DNA of 7,050 nt from Deltaproteobacteria bacterium (GCA_019308625.1 JAFDHU010000069.1:1-7050), one strand, 5' to 3'; shown: positions 1 to 6,566, counted from the first letter of the stretch. Notes: generated by a model from the sequence alone, not told the origin. Made by a program: numbers and translations.

Positions 1-1761
1 CATGGCATTCCCGCCTCTCCCGGTATTGTCATCGGCCGGGCCCGGGTGGTGAACGACCTGGGCAGCTTCAGGGCCTCCTATCGCTTGGTATTCACGGACG
101 AGGAAAAGGCCGCGGAGGTCAAGCGCTTTGAGGAGGCCGTGGACCAGGCCTACGCCGATCTGAGACGCCTCAAACACCGGCTGGAGGCCGAGTTCCCCGA
201 ACACAGCCATCTCCTGGAGCTGCATCTGCTCATTCTCAAGGACCGGATGCTCTACGAGGAGCCCTTGCGGCTCATCAAGGAAAGCAATCTTAACGCCGAA
301 TGGGCCCTATACCGGGCTTTTGAACGGGTCAGGGAGCTGTTCGCCCGCATTGAAGACCCCTACATCAAAAGCCGCCTCCAGGATGTAGAATCGGTTTACC
401 GGCGCCTGCAGGGGAATCTCAGCGGCAGTGACCGGGGGAGCCGTTTGGCCCTGTCTGAGCCTGCCATCCTGGTAGCCCGGGACCTTTCCCCGGCGGAAAC
501 CTCCCAGATGGCCGGCTCCCGGGTGCTGGGCTTTGTCACCGAACGGGGCGGCAAAACCTCCCACACCGCCATCATGGCCCAGTCTCTGGAAATTCCCGCA
601 GTGGTGGGGCTGGACATGGCCACCCGGGAAATCCAGCCCGGGGATGAGCTGATCCTGGACGGCCTCACGGGTCGGGTCATTTTGTGGCCCAGCGCCGAGG
701 TGCTGGATAAATACCAAGGCCGGAAAAAGGAATTTGAGGCCTTCAAGCACCGGGTGGCCCGGAACAGCGCGGCTCCGGCTCTCACTCGGGACGGCTCGGT
801 GGTGCAGGTACTGGCTAACCTTGAGCTGCCGGAAGAAGTGCAGCTTGCTCAAAAATACGGAGCCGACGGAGTGGGACTTTACCGCACCGAGTTCCTTTAT
901 GTCCGCCAGCGCCAACTGCCCACAGAGGAGGAGCTGTTTGAGGACTACCGTCGGGTGGTGGAGGCCATGCAGCCCCGTCCGGTAACCATCCGCACCCTGG
1001 ACATCGGCGGCGACAAATTCCTGCCCCGGATGGAGTACGCCCCGGAGATGAACCCAGCTTTGGGCTTGCGGGCCATTCGCTTCTGCCTCAAGGAGCAGGA
1101 AATCTTCCGCACGCAGCTCAGGGCCATTTTGCGGGCCTCGGCCTTCGGCCGGGTACGGGTGATGTTCCCCCTCATCTCCAGCGTCCAGGAAATGCGGACG
1201 GCACGGGAGCTTCTGCAAGCCGTGCAGGCCGAGTTGGCCGCCCAGGGGGTGCCTTTTGACCCTCACCTGCCGGTGGGAGCCATGATTGAGGTCCCGGCCG
1301 CGGTGACCCTGTGCCGCGCTCTGGCCCGGGAAGCGGACTTCTTCAGCATCGGCACCAACGACCTGATTCAGTACGCCTTGGCCATTGACCGTAGCAACAA
1401 AATGGTGGCTTCCATGTACCAGCCTCTGCATCCCGCGGTCATGCACATGATTGACCAGGTGGTGGCGGCAGGGCGGGAGGCGGGCATCCCCGTGGCCATG
1501 TGCGGGGAAATGGCCGGCGACCCGCTGCACATCCCCATCCTGTTGGGCTTGGGGGTGGACGAGTTGTCCATGAATGCCATGGCCATCCCGGTGGTCAAGA
1601 GCGTCATCCGCCAGCTCAGTCTAGAAGAGGCCAAAACCATGGCCGCCAAGGCCCTGAGCCTGATCACCGCGGAGGACATCAACCGGCTGGCCACCGAAGA
1701 GATGAGTCGGCGCTTTCCGGAAATTTACCGCTTCGGCTCGGCCTTGGCCGGTATTCCGTAA
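1..1761 (+). CDS. ptsI: Phosphoenolpyruvate-protein phosphotransferase (PTS enzyme I), 5'-partial
   Basis: Enzyme I takes phosphate from phosphoenolpyruvate onto a histidine and passes it to HPr; it is cytoplasmic and starts the PTS sugar-uptake or nitrogen-PTS relay. The frame is open from base 1 and begins HGIPASPGIVIGRA, the typical enzyme I N-terminus, so only a few codons including the start are missing; the GTG at 46 is internal. Numbering from base 1, the phosphohistidine is H188 in GGKTSHTAIMAQ. The C-terminal PEP-binding barrel has R295 (GLYRTEF), R331 (RTLDIGGDK), E430, N453-D454 (SIGTNDL), R464 (DRSN) and the catalytic C501 (MCGEMAGD). These line up one residue off E. coli H189, R296, R332, E431, N454, D455, R465 and C502. 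The 586 visible residues match the usual length of about 575-590. All catalytic residues are present. HPr is not in the window; I infer it lies upstream. No GAF domain is seen, so this is the plain EI type and not PtsP. Confidence 0.97.
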   Translation, partial: HGIPASPGIVIGRARVVNDLGSFRASYRLVFTDEEKAAEVKRFEEAVDQAYADLRRLKHRLEAEFPEHSHLLELHLLILKDRMLYEEPLRLIKESNLNAEWALYRAFERVRELFARIEDPYIKSRLQDVESVYRRLQGNLSGSDRGSRLALSEPAILVARDLSPAETSQMAGSRVLGFVTERGGKTSHTAIMAQSLEIPAVVGLDMATREIQPGDELILDGLTGRVILWPSAEVLDKYQGRKKEFEAFKHRVARNSAAPALTRDGSVVQVLANLELPEEVQLAQKYGADGVGLYRTEFLYVRQRQLPTEEELFEDYRRVVEAMQPRPVTIRTLDIGGDKFLPRMEYAPEMNPALGLRAIRFCLKEQEIFRTQLRAILRASAFGRVRVMFPLISSVQEMRTARELLQAVQAELAAQGVPFDPHLPVGAMIEVPAAVTLCRALAREADFFSIGTNDLIQYALAIDRSNKMVASMYQPLHPAVMHMIDQVVAAGREAGIPVAMCGEMAGDPLHIPILLGLGVDELSMNAMAIPVVKSVIRQLSLEEAKTMAAKALSLITAEDINRLATEEMSRRFPEIYRFGSALAGIP

Positions 1762-1768
1762 GAAGCGT

Positions 1769-1794
1769 CCCGGCATCCCACTTCCCCTGCCGGG
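1769..1794 (+). other. Perfect 7-bp hairpin just after ptsI, no U tract
   Basis: CCCGGCA (1769-1775) and TGCCGGG (1788-1794) are exact inverted repeats around a 12-base loop, eight bases after the ptsI stop. No T run follows, so it is not a convincing intrinsic terminator. It could protect the 3' end of the mRNA or assist factor-dependent termination. Confidence 0.35.
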
Positions 1795-1822
1795 TTGCCG
1801 CGGGGAGCCGCCGCGTCAGTTT

Positions 1823-1843
1823 ATATGGAAAATCCTCCCATAT
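1823..1843. repeat. Inverted repeat ATATGG-N9-CCATAT upstream of smpB
   Basis: Two perfect 6-base arms (1823-1828 and 1838-1843) lie 55 bases before the smpB start, in the only AT-rich patch of the ptsI-smpB gap. The 21-base dyad has the size of a dimeric repressor site, but it could equally be a weak RNA hairpin. I could not fit a good -35/-10 pair around it. Confidence 0.3.
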
Positions 1844-1897
1844 TTGATATCCTAGCCGTCAAAAAATCCGGCTTGGGGTCCGAAGCCGACGACCTGC

Positions 1898-2362
1898 ATG
1901 ACCGAGGAACGCATAAAACTTATTTGCCGGAACCGCAAGGCCTATTACGATTACACCATTGATGCACTGTATGAGGCCGGCATGGTTCTCAAGGGCACCG
2001 AAGTCAAATCCCTCAGGCTGGGGCGGGTCAATATTGAGGATGCCTATGCCCGGTTCCGGGACGGGGAGATTTATCTCTTCAACGCCCATATCAGTCCCTA
2101 CCCCCACGCCGCGGGGGAAAACCACGAACCCGATCGCCCCCGCAAACTCTTACTGCGGCGTCGGGAAATAAAGCGCCTGCTGGGCAAGCTCCAGGAGCGG
2201 GGCTACACCCTGATTCCCCTTAAGCTTTATTTCAAAAACCGACACGCCAAAGTGGAGCTGGGTCTGGCCAAGGGCAAGAAAAAAGTGGACAAACGGGAAA
2301 CTATCCGCCGCCGGGAAGAGCAACGGGAACTGGAGCGGGCCCGCAAACGGCGGCACCGCTGA
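1898..2362 (+). CDS. smpB: SsrA-binding protein SmpB
   Basis: SmpB binds tmRNA (SsrA) and places it in the A site of stalled ribosomes for trans-translation, freeing the ribosome and tagging the unfinished protein for proteolysis. The 154 residues match the family's usual 150-160. Visible signatures are NRKAYYDY (12-19), LKGTEVKSLR (31-40), HISPY (64-68), NHEPDRPRKLLL (75-86), TLIPLKLYFK (104-113), KVELGLAKGKK (118-128) and DKRETI (131-136). Then comes the basic C-terminal tail (137-154), which is known to fold into a helix in the mRNA channel. The ATG fits the family N-terminus, although the Shine-Dalgarno is poor (a GGGG at 1875-1878 is too far away). The partner ssrA RNA gene is not in this window. 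No neighbour shares the pathway; smpB next to unrelated housekeeping genes is common. Confidence 0.97.
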   Translation: MTEERIKLICRNRKAYYDYTIDALYEAGMVLKGTEVKSLRLGRVNIEDAYARFRDGEIYLFNAHISPYPHAAGENHEPDRPRKLLLRRREIKRLLGKLQERGYTLIPLKLYFKNRHAKVELGLAKGKKKVDKRETIRRREEQRELERARKRRHR

Positions 2363-2370
2363 GAGATGGC

Positions 2371-2450
2371 GGGAACCGGGACAGAAAGTCGGGAACTTGG
2401 GCGACAGTATCTCGGTTCCCTGGGAGCGGCCGACTCCGCAAAATTTTTTT
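2371..2450 (+). terminator. Terminator region after smpB with a preceding long hairpin
   Basis: GGAG (2423-2426) pairs with CTCC (2434-2437), or alternatively GCGG (2426-2429) with CCGC (2436-2439); a GCAAAA stretch and seven Ts (2444-2450) follow. The short stem alone is weak. Upstream, 2371-2381 pairs with 2410-2420 over 11 bp including one G-U, forming a larger stem-loop. AGTCGG (2387-2392) is also exactly complementary to CCGACT (2430-2435), so alternative folds exist. The simplest reading is an intrinsic terminator closing the smpB transcript. Confidence 0.5.
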
Positions 2451-2480
2451 AGGCCAAGCTGAAGCCTCGTAAAAGACCGG

Positions 2481-2888
2481 ATGGATTTTTTTCAGAAGAT
2501 CGCGGAAAACCGGATTTTGGAAGCCATAGAGGCGGGGGCCTTTGACGATTTGCCCGGCAAGGGCAAGCCCCTTAAGCTGGAGGACGACAGCCACGTCCCG
2601 CCCGAGCTGCGCCTGGCTTACAAGATCCTGAAGATGGCCGACTGCCTGCCCCCGGAGTTGGAGCTGCGGAAAGAAATCGTGCGCCTCCAGGACCTGGTGG
2701 CCGCCATGCCAGACGAAGCCGAAAAGCTCCGGCACCTGCGGCGCCTCAACTTTTACGTGATGAAACTGAGTATGATGCGCCGGGTTTCGCCCCTGCTGGA
2801 GGAGCACGAACTTTACACCCCCAAAATCATTGAACGCCTGGAAGGCGCGCCTGCCCCTTCCGGGCCGGGTCCCGCACCGCAGCGATGA
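2481..2888 (+). CDS. DUF1992 (DnaJ-C28-like conserved domain) protein
   Basis: A small cytoplasmic protein of 135 residues belonging to DUF1992, the domain shared by bacterial YhdN-like proteins and the eukaryotic DnaJ homologue DNAJC28. The biochemical role of the family is not established, and there is no J domain here. The signature is clear: IAENRILEAIEAGAFDDLPGKGKPL (7-31), LEDDSHVPPELRLAYKILK (33-51), then LPPELELRKEI (56-66). A charged helical segment follows to about residue 120, with a short Pro/Ala-rich tail (123-134) that is probably disordered. The ATG at 2481 fits the usual family start, but the Shine-Dalgarno is weak (AAAAGA). The gene lies just after the terminator-like structure behind smpB and overlaps the next gene by four bases, so the two are probably co-translated. 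The link to lipid metabolism suggested by that neighbour is inference only. Confidence 0.9.
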   Translation: MDFFQKIAENRILEAIEAGAFDDLPGKGKPLKLEDDSHVPPELRLAYKILKMADCLPPELELRKEIVRLQDLVAAMPDEAEKLRHLRRLNFYVMKLSMMRRVSPLLEEHELYTPKIIERLEGAPAPSGPGPAPQR

Positions 2889-3556
2889 AGCTTCGCCTGG
2901 ACCACCCGGCATGGCGCCGGTTCGCCCCCCGGCTGGCTAAAGTTCTGGTCAAAAACTACCTGCGTACCTGCCGCCCTGAAGCCGCGGTCAGCCAAGAAAT
3001 CCTTGCCCTGATTGCCTCCGGCCGGCCGGTGCTGTTCACCGCCTGGCACTGCCACCTGTTGTCGCCGCTGTTTTATTTTCATCATTATTTCAAGGACCTG
3101 CCTCCTCTGGTGCTCATGGCCAGTCCCAGCCGGGATGGGGAATTCATCGGCGAGGTGGCCCAAGGGCTGGGGTTTATTGTGTGTCCGGGTTCCCGGCGTA
3201 AAGGCGGCGTTCAAGCCTTGCAAAGCATGGCAGCTTACATGCGCCAGGGGCACAGCGGCGGCATCGTCGCCGACGGCTCCCGGGGACCGGCCCGAGTGGC
3301 CCAGAAAGGAGTTTTGTTCCTGGCTCGGGAGGCCCGGGCCCCTATCATTCCTTTGGCGGTGGCGGCCAGCCGGAAGTTCACCCTCAATACCTGGGACCGG
3401 TTTGAAGTGCCGCTGCCCTTCAGCCAACTGCTCTTTCTGGTGGGGGAGCCCCTGTGGGTTCAGCCGGACTGCCGAGGCCCGGCCCTGGAACCCCTGCGTC
3501 AGGAACTGGAAGCCCGTCTCAACGACCTCTATGAATCAAGCCGGCGCGCCGTTTAG
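2885..3556 (+). CDS. DUF374 lysophospholipid/lipid A acyltransferase-like protein
   Basis: A 223-residue member of the DUF374 family, related to the glycerolipid and Kdo2-lipid A (LpxL-type) acyltransferases; by analogy it moves an acyl chain onto a lipid at the inner face of the cytoplasmic membrane, but the substrate is unknown. Family signatures seen are TAWHCHLL (52-59, the W-H of the acyltransferase active-site region), ASPSRDGEFIGE (79-90), GSRRKGG (102-108), ADGSRGPARVAQKG (129-142), APIIPLAVAASR (152-163) and WDRFEVPLPFS (170-180). The strict HX4D of classical acyltransferases is not obvious, as is usual in DUF374. No strong membrane segment or signal peptide is seen, though the N-terminus (MKLRLDHPAWRRFAPRLAKVLVKNYLR) is a basic amphipathic stretch that could touch the membrane. 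Its ATG overlaps the stop of the DUF1992 gene as ATGA, pointing to translational coupling. Length is typical at 210-240. Confidence 0.9.
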   Translation: MKLRLDHPAWRRFAPRLAKVLVKNYLRTCRPEAAVSQEILALIASGRPVLFTAWHCHLLSPLFYFHHYFKDLPPLVLMASPSRDGEFIGEVAQGLGFIVCPGSRRKGGVQALQSMAAYMRQGHSGGIVADGSRGPARVAQKGVLFLAREARAPIIPLAVAASRKFTLNTWDRFEVPLPFSQLLFLVGEPLWVQPDCRGPALEPLRQELEARLNDLYESSRRAV

Positions 3557-3606
3557 CCCACCCCCAACTTTTTTCTCCCGCGCCCTCAAAAAAACCCAAT
3601 AACTGG

Positions 3607-3634
3607 TTGCTAAGTCCTCATGATATGGTAAATT
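3607..3634 (+). promoter_or_regulatory. Candidate sigma-70-type promoter for the SWIM gene
   Basis: TTGCTA (3607-3612) and TAAATT (3629-3634) are spaced by 16 bases in the AT-rich gap before the SWIM gene. Transcription would start near 3641, upstream of a good Shine-Dalgarno AGGA (3662-3665) six bases from the ATG at 3672. The match is fair (4/6 at each box), so this is tentative. Confidence 0.35.
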
Positions 3635-3671
3635 TTAAGAAAAGAAGTTATATCCCTCATTAGGAATAATT

Positions 3672-4475
3672 ATGCGTTTTGAGGAATTGCAGCCCCAAAC
3701 CCTGGAGCAGATCGGGTCTCCCGAAGCCAACGCCGTGGCCCGCATCCTGGTGGCTGAAGGCCGCGTGCGGCACGGGTACCGCTTTCCCGACCGCCTGCAA
3801 GGGGTAGTGGAGAACGGCGAATCTTTCCAGGTGGAAGTGAAAATCAAAGAGGACCAGTTGTCCTTCCGGTGCTCCTGTGTCCAGTCCGAAGCCGGAGAGA
3901 TGTGCCCTCATGTTCTGGCCCTGCTCCGGGCTTGGATAGATCAGCCCCAAATGTTCCTGAACCGTGCTGAGCTCAGCGAGCGTCTGAAAAAATATTCCAA
4001 AAAGGATTTGGTGGATATTATTCTGGATTTGGCCGATCGGGTGCCCCAGGTGCGCGGCGTCCTGAAAGAGGAAGAGCAGGGCCTGGAGGAAATTCTGGAA
4101 ACCGTAGACCTCATTATTGAGGATGTGGCCGAGGATTCCCTGGATCCTGCGGAAGCCGAGCGCAAGCTGAGGAGGGCCCAGGCCCAGGCAGACCGTCTGG
4201 CGCAAAGCGGCCGGCTGGCCGAGGCCAGGTCTATCTATTTTTACCTGCTGGACAATGTTCTGGGATTGGAGGACCGCCTGCAGAACCCGGCCCTGTTTTC
4301 TCAGGACTTCAAAATGGAACTGACCGAGGAATATTGCCAGCTCATTCACGAAGACCGGGCCCTGGAGCGGGAGCTGGTGCAACAGGAGCTGGAGCAGTTG
4401 GAAAACCGGACTGCGTTTGTCCGGGGGGAATTGGACCTGTCCGAGGTCAAACAGGAATTGCAGGGCGCTGCCTAA
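3672..4475 (+). CDS. SWIM zinc-finger domain protein with long helical C-terminus
   Basis: A 267-residue cytoplasmic protein. A SWIM-type zinc finger is visible as C67-S-C69-x8-C78-P-H80 (RCSCVQSEAGEMCPHVLALL), preceded by a beta-rich stretch (33-65) typical of the domain. SWIM domains bind DNA or proteins and occur in SNF2/Rad54-type ATPases and in stand-alone proteins; no helicase or nuclease motif is present here. Residues 97-150 are acidic and helical, 160-200 hold a TPR-like helix pair (EAERKLRRAQAQADRLAQSGRLAEARSIY), and 215-265 form a charged, probably coiled-coil helix, suggesting a scaffold or adaptor. The start is supported by AGGA six bases upstream. The gene appears monocistronic: its own candidate promoter lies before it and a strong terminator (4517-4549) closes it. 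The function is unknown; a partner SNF2 protein, which some bacterial SWIM genes have beside them, is not seen here. Confidence 0.85.
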   Translation: MRFEELQPQTLEQIGSPEANAVARILVAEGRVRHGYRFPDRLQGVVENGESFQVEVKIKEDQLSFRCSCVQSEAGEMCPHVLALLRAWIDQPQMFLNRAELSERLKKYSKKDLVDIILDLADRVPQVRGVLKEEEQGLEEILETVDLIIEDVAEDSLDPAEAERKLRRAQAQADRLAQSGRLAEARSIYFYLLDNVLGLEDRLQNPALFSQDFKMELTEEYCQLIHEDRALERELVQQELEQLENRTAFVRGELDLSEVKQELQGAA

Positions 4476-4511
4476 TGTAAGGTCTTTGCTGACAGCTCCC
4501 CGACGTTGTCG

Positions 4512-5762
4512 TCACGGCCCGCCGTCCGACCGGACGGCGGGCTTTTTTTCGGGAGGAGGCGGGGCCGGGCCTGCCGCCGGAGCCCGGGCGGGGGCCAGAA
4601 TGGTCTTCTGATAGATTTGCAGCAGGGACTGTAAAAATGACAGAATCAGCGGGCCCAGAATGAAGCCCACCATGCCGAAATAGGAAATGCCACCCAGGAT
4701 GGCGAAAAAAATGAAGATGGCCGGGGTGGCCCGGGCTCCCCTGGTCAGGACCGGCCTCAGGAAATTATCCACTGAGCCCACCACCACCAAAAAATATATG
4801 GTCAAGCCGATGGCCTTGGCGTAAAAGCCCTGGAAGAACAGATAAATGACGCCGGGCACCCAGATAAGGGCTGCACCCACCACCGGGATGACGGACGCCG
4901 GAATCATAATGGTGCCCCAGAAGGCCGCCTGCGGCAATCCCACCACAAAAAAGCCCAGTCCCCCCATGGTTCCCTGAAGAATGGCCACCACCACAGTGCT
5001 CCACATGGTGGCCTTGATGGTGGACTCCATATCCTGCAGGATTTCTTCATTATGAGTGGCATCCAGGGGAGAGAGCTTTTTCAACTCCTCAATAAAGTCA
5101 TCCCCTTTCAAAAACATGAAGAAGGCCACAAACAGAATCAGGAGAAGGTCCATGAAAAAGAAGGTGAAGCCTTTGAGCAGACTGATGGCATTGTGATAGA
5201 TGAACTCGCTGGCCCGAGCCAGGATAGTGCGAACGATGCTCTCCAGCTTGATTTGTTCGGGAGGTAGCGGCAGGTTCAGGTCTTTCAGGTAGCCTGTCAC
5301 CAAATTGGTTTGGGCATCTATCCACTGCCATAGCTGGTCGCTTTTCAGCCCGGCCTTGAGGGTGGCGGAGAATTCCAGGGCCTGATTGGCAATGATGCTC
5401 ACCAGGGTCAACAGGGGAATCAGGATGAAAAGGGCCAAAATCAGGCAGGCAACCCCAGAAGCCAGGACCTTTCTTCCGAAAAACAGCTTGGTAAGTCCAC
5501 GGTGAAGCGGTCTGACCGTAATATACAGCACAAAGGCCAAAAATATATCAATCAGATAGGGCTTGACAATTTTATAGGAGTAGTACAGGACGAGAAGGGT
5601 GATGGCGGCAAAAAACAGCCGGGCGAACTGGGTGGGGAAGGTGGGGCCCGACACCCCTTCTGAAGGCGGACAGGGAGGACTCTCCGGGGGGGGCCCGCCG
5701 GGTTCGGCGCCCTGGGGCTGGCTTTTTAGTTCAGACTCCGGAGGGAGCTCGGCTTTGGTCAT
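4512..5762 (-). CDS. AI-2E family transporter (PF01594, formerly UPF0118)
   Basis: A 416-residue integral inner-membrane protein of the AI-2E family (PerM/TqsA/YdiK type). Members have been tied to autoinducer-2 export, Na+/H+ exchange or general efflux; the substrate here cannot be read from sequence. Hydrophobic segments are near 47-62, 64-84, 100-125, 195-218, 252-275, 278-300, 302-326 and 345-380, with a large soluble loop at 127-193 as usual. Hallmarks are PVVGAALIWVPG (293-304), SVDNFLRPVLTRG (330-342) and GGISYFGMVGFILGPLIL (357-374). The N-terminus (1-43) is an unusually Pro-rich, probably disordered cytoplasmic extension, and the C-terminal tail (390-416) is Pro/Ala-rich. I chose the ATG at 5762: the alternative in-frame TTG at 5798 would sit just upstream of the -10 box of the promoter, and AGGGA lies 12 bases before the ATG. 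The gene converges on the SWIM gene and stands alone. Confidence 0.93.
   Translation of the reverse strand: MTKAELPPESELKSQPQGAEPGGPPPESPPCPPSEGVSGPTFPTQFARLFFAAITLLVLYYSYKIVKPYLIDIFLAFVLYITVRPLHRGLTKLFFGRKVLASGVACLILALFILIPLLTLVSIIANQALEFSATLKAGLKSDQLWQWIDAQTNLVTGYLKDLNLPLPPEQIKLESIVRTILARASEFIYHNAISLLKGFTFFFMDLLLILFVAFFMFLKGDDFIEELKKLSPLDATHNEEILQDMESTIKATMWSTVVVAILQGTMGGLGFFVVGLPQAAFWGTIMIPASVIPVVGAALIWVPGVIYLFFQGFYAKAIGLTIYFLVVVGSVDNFLRPVLTRGARATPAIFIFFAILGGISYFGMVGFILGPLILSFLQSLLQIYQKTILAPARAPAAGPAPPPPEKKPAVRSDGGP
4517..4549 (+). terminator. Strong intrinsic terminator of the SWIM gene
   Basis: GCCCGCCGTCC (4517-4527) and GGACGGCGGGC (4532-4542) form a perfect 11-bp GC-rich stem with a GACC loop, directly followed by seven Ts (4543-4549). 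It lies 41 bases after the SWIM stop codon. The whole structure falls inside the 3' coding end of the convergent permease gene, where its complement encodes the tail KKPAVRSDGGP. On the minus strand the As precede the stem, so it should not stop the permease transcript. Confidence 0.92.
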
Positions 5763-5786
5763 GGGGTCCAGACGTCCCTGAAGCCC

Positions 5787-5815
5787 AATATACGGCAAAA
5801 ACCCCCGTTTTGCAA
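5787..5815 (-). promoter_or_regulatory. Sigma-70-type promoter of the AI-2E transporter gene
   Basis: On the minus strand, TTGCAA (5815-5810) and TATATT (5792-5787) are spaced by exactly 17 bases; the matches are 4/6 and 5/6. Transcription would start near 5780, giving a leader of about 18 bases that begins at the CAGGGACG ribosome-binding sequence (5780-5773). Its position rules against a translation start at 5798. Confidence 0.6.
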
Positions 5816-6149
5816 AGGGAAGGCGACTGCCACCCCGGGAAATTTAACTCACGACCCCACTTCCGCCACCCCCCTCAGATTAAGGATCGGTGCGGCAGGA
5901 GTTTTGAGGGAATGAGCGCCCGCCCCCCTGCAGCCTCCCAATCTCCCTTCCCGTCCCAGTGGATATTAAGTCAATGTGGGTTAAAAGCCAAAATAACCCT
6001 TGAGATTAAACCGCCTGCGGGATGGATAGAGAAAATATCAGCGACCTTTTACACCCCTTGCTTCCTTTCCTCCCTCCTTTTGCAAAATTGGTTTTGGAAA
6101 CCGGAAAAATACGGGATTCCCTCTTTTTGGCCCAAAATCCGGCGTGATT
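5816..6149. other. Intergenic stretch without a supported gene
   Basis: About 330 bases between the permease promoter and the stop of the small minus-strand gene. An open frame runs through it on the plus strand, but its composition is not protein-like. It holds an inverted repeat GGGTTA/TAACCC (5978-5983 and 5994-5999, 10-base loop) and a short hairpin GGTTT-TGG-AAACC (6090-6102). Read on the minus strand, the latter is followed by AATTTTG and might weakly terminate the small gene. I see nothing else of substance. Confidence 0.5.
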
Positions 6150-6473
6150 TCAAAAATCGGTCTCACTTCCAGGTGGTGCTACTGCCATCGGATGGCCTGG
6201 AGGGGCCACAACTTCCGGATCTTGGCCGGTTTCTTGGATATGCTTGAGCTCCTGGACGGCCCGCCAGGATTTGCGGATCTCCTCCCGGGCCTGCTCAATG
6301 GTGGCCACCGACCTCGCCATATGACAATGCCTCAGATGTACCGCGGCTTCGTGAAGATTGGCCACTGCCGCGGCCATATGGTTCAAGGCATGATCCAGGG
6401 CGCTGAAGGCTTCCCTAGTACAAGTATCCAGATTTTTCTTTTTCCCGGTCGGCATGACTTGCTGGTGTCCCAA
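6150..6473 (-). CDS. Small His-rich helical protein of unknown function
   Basis: I do not recognise this protein. From a TTG start at 6473 it has 107 residues; the TTG is preceded by AGGGG at a 5-base spacing, better than the next choice, ATG at 6455 (101 residues), which has no clear ribosome site. A longer GTG frame from 6584 would begin upstream of the likely promoter. Numbered from the TTG, it has a Lys cluster (11-13) and a long amphipathic helix (about 20-57) rich in histidine: H28, H32, H41, H46, H49 and H51, with C50 in HLRHCHM. A second helix follows (58-80, EEIRKSWRAVQELKHIQE), and then a Pro-rich tail with APPG twice (90-93 and 99-102). There is no signal peptide or membrane segment. 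Codon use resembles the neighbours, so it is probably a real gene. The two helices with clustered His/Cys could bind metal or form a bundle, but this is speculation. It lies 388 bases behind the divergently placed permease promoter and has a sigma-54-like promoter upstream. Confidence 0.6.
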   Translation of the reverse strand: MGHQQVMPTGKKKNLDTCTREAFSALDHALNHMAAAVANLHEAAVHLRHCHMARSVATIEQAREEIRKSWRAVQELKHIQETGQDPEVVAPPGHPMAVAPPGSETDF

Positions 6474-6543
6474 TGATTCCCCTGTGGCTTCCCGGCGGCC
6501 GGTGCCTCCGTAGCAGCGGTTCAGTTTCTTTCCCCGATGTTTA

Positions 6544-6560
6544 TTCAATGACCGTGCCAA
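6544..6560 (-). promoter_or_regulatory. Near-consensus sigma-54 (RpoN) promoter for the small His-rich gene
   Basis: Read on the minus strand, TTGGCACGGTCATTGAA (6560-6544) matches the -24/-12 consensus TTGGCACG-N4-TTGCA. The -24 GG and the -12 G are ten bases apart as required, and the one key mismatch is A in place of C in the -12 GC. Transcription would begin near 6533, leaving a leader of about 60 bases before the TTG at 6473. Palindromes upstream could be activator sites. Not proven: a -12 GA lowers the strength of such promoters. Confidence 0.5.
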
Positions 6561-6566
6561 GCAATC

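Noticed and set aside
46..48. GTG as start of ptsI
   Set aside because: The enzyme I N-terminal signature HGIPASPGIVIGRA is encoded upstream in the same frame, so the gene begins before the window.
307..1530. Long open frame of 407 codons on the minus strand
   Set aside because: It is a shadow of ptsI, which is unambiguous on the plus strand; the translation is rich in His, Gly, Gln and Pro, as GC-rich antisense frames usually are.
1762..2480. tmRNA (ssrA) gene next to smpB
   Set aside because: I looked in both gaps for the tRNA-like ends (GGATTCGAC-like 5' block, GGTTCGATTCC-like 3' arm and CCA) and found neither.
5978..5999. Inverted repeat GGGTTA/TAACCC as a terminator
   Set aside because: No T tract follows on either strand and no gene ends just before it.
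5810..6247. Plus-strand open frame of 145 codons
   Set aside because: It starts inside the -35 box of the permease promoter, runs antisense into the small His-rich gene, and has an unprotein-like composition of many Pro, Trp, Phe and Cys in patches.
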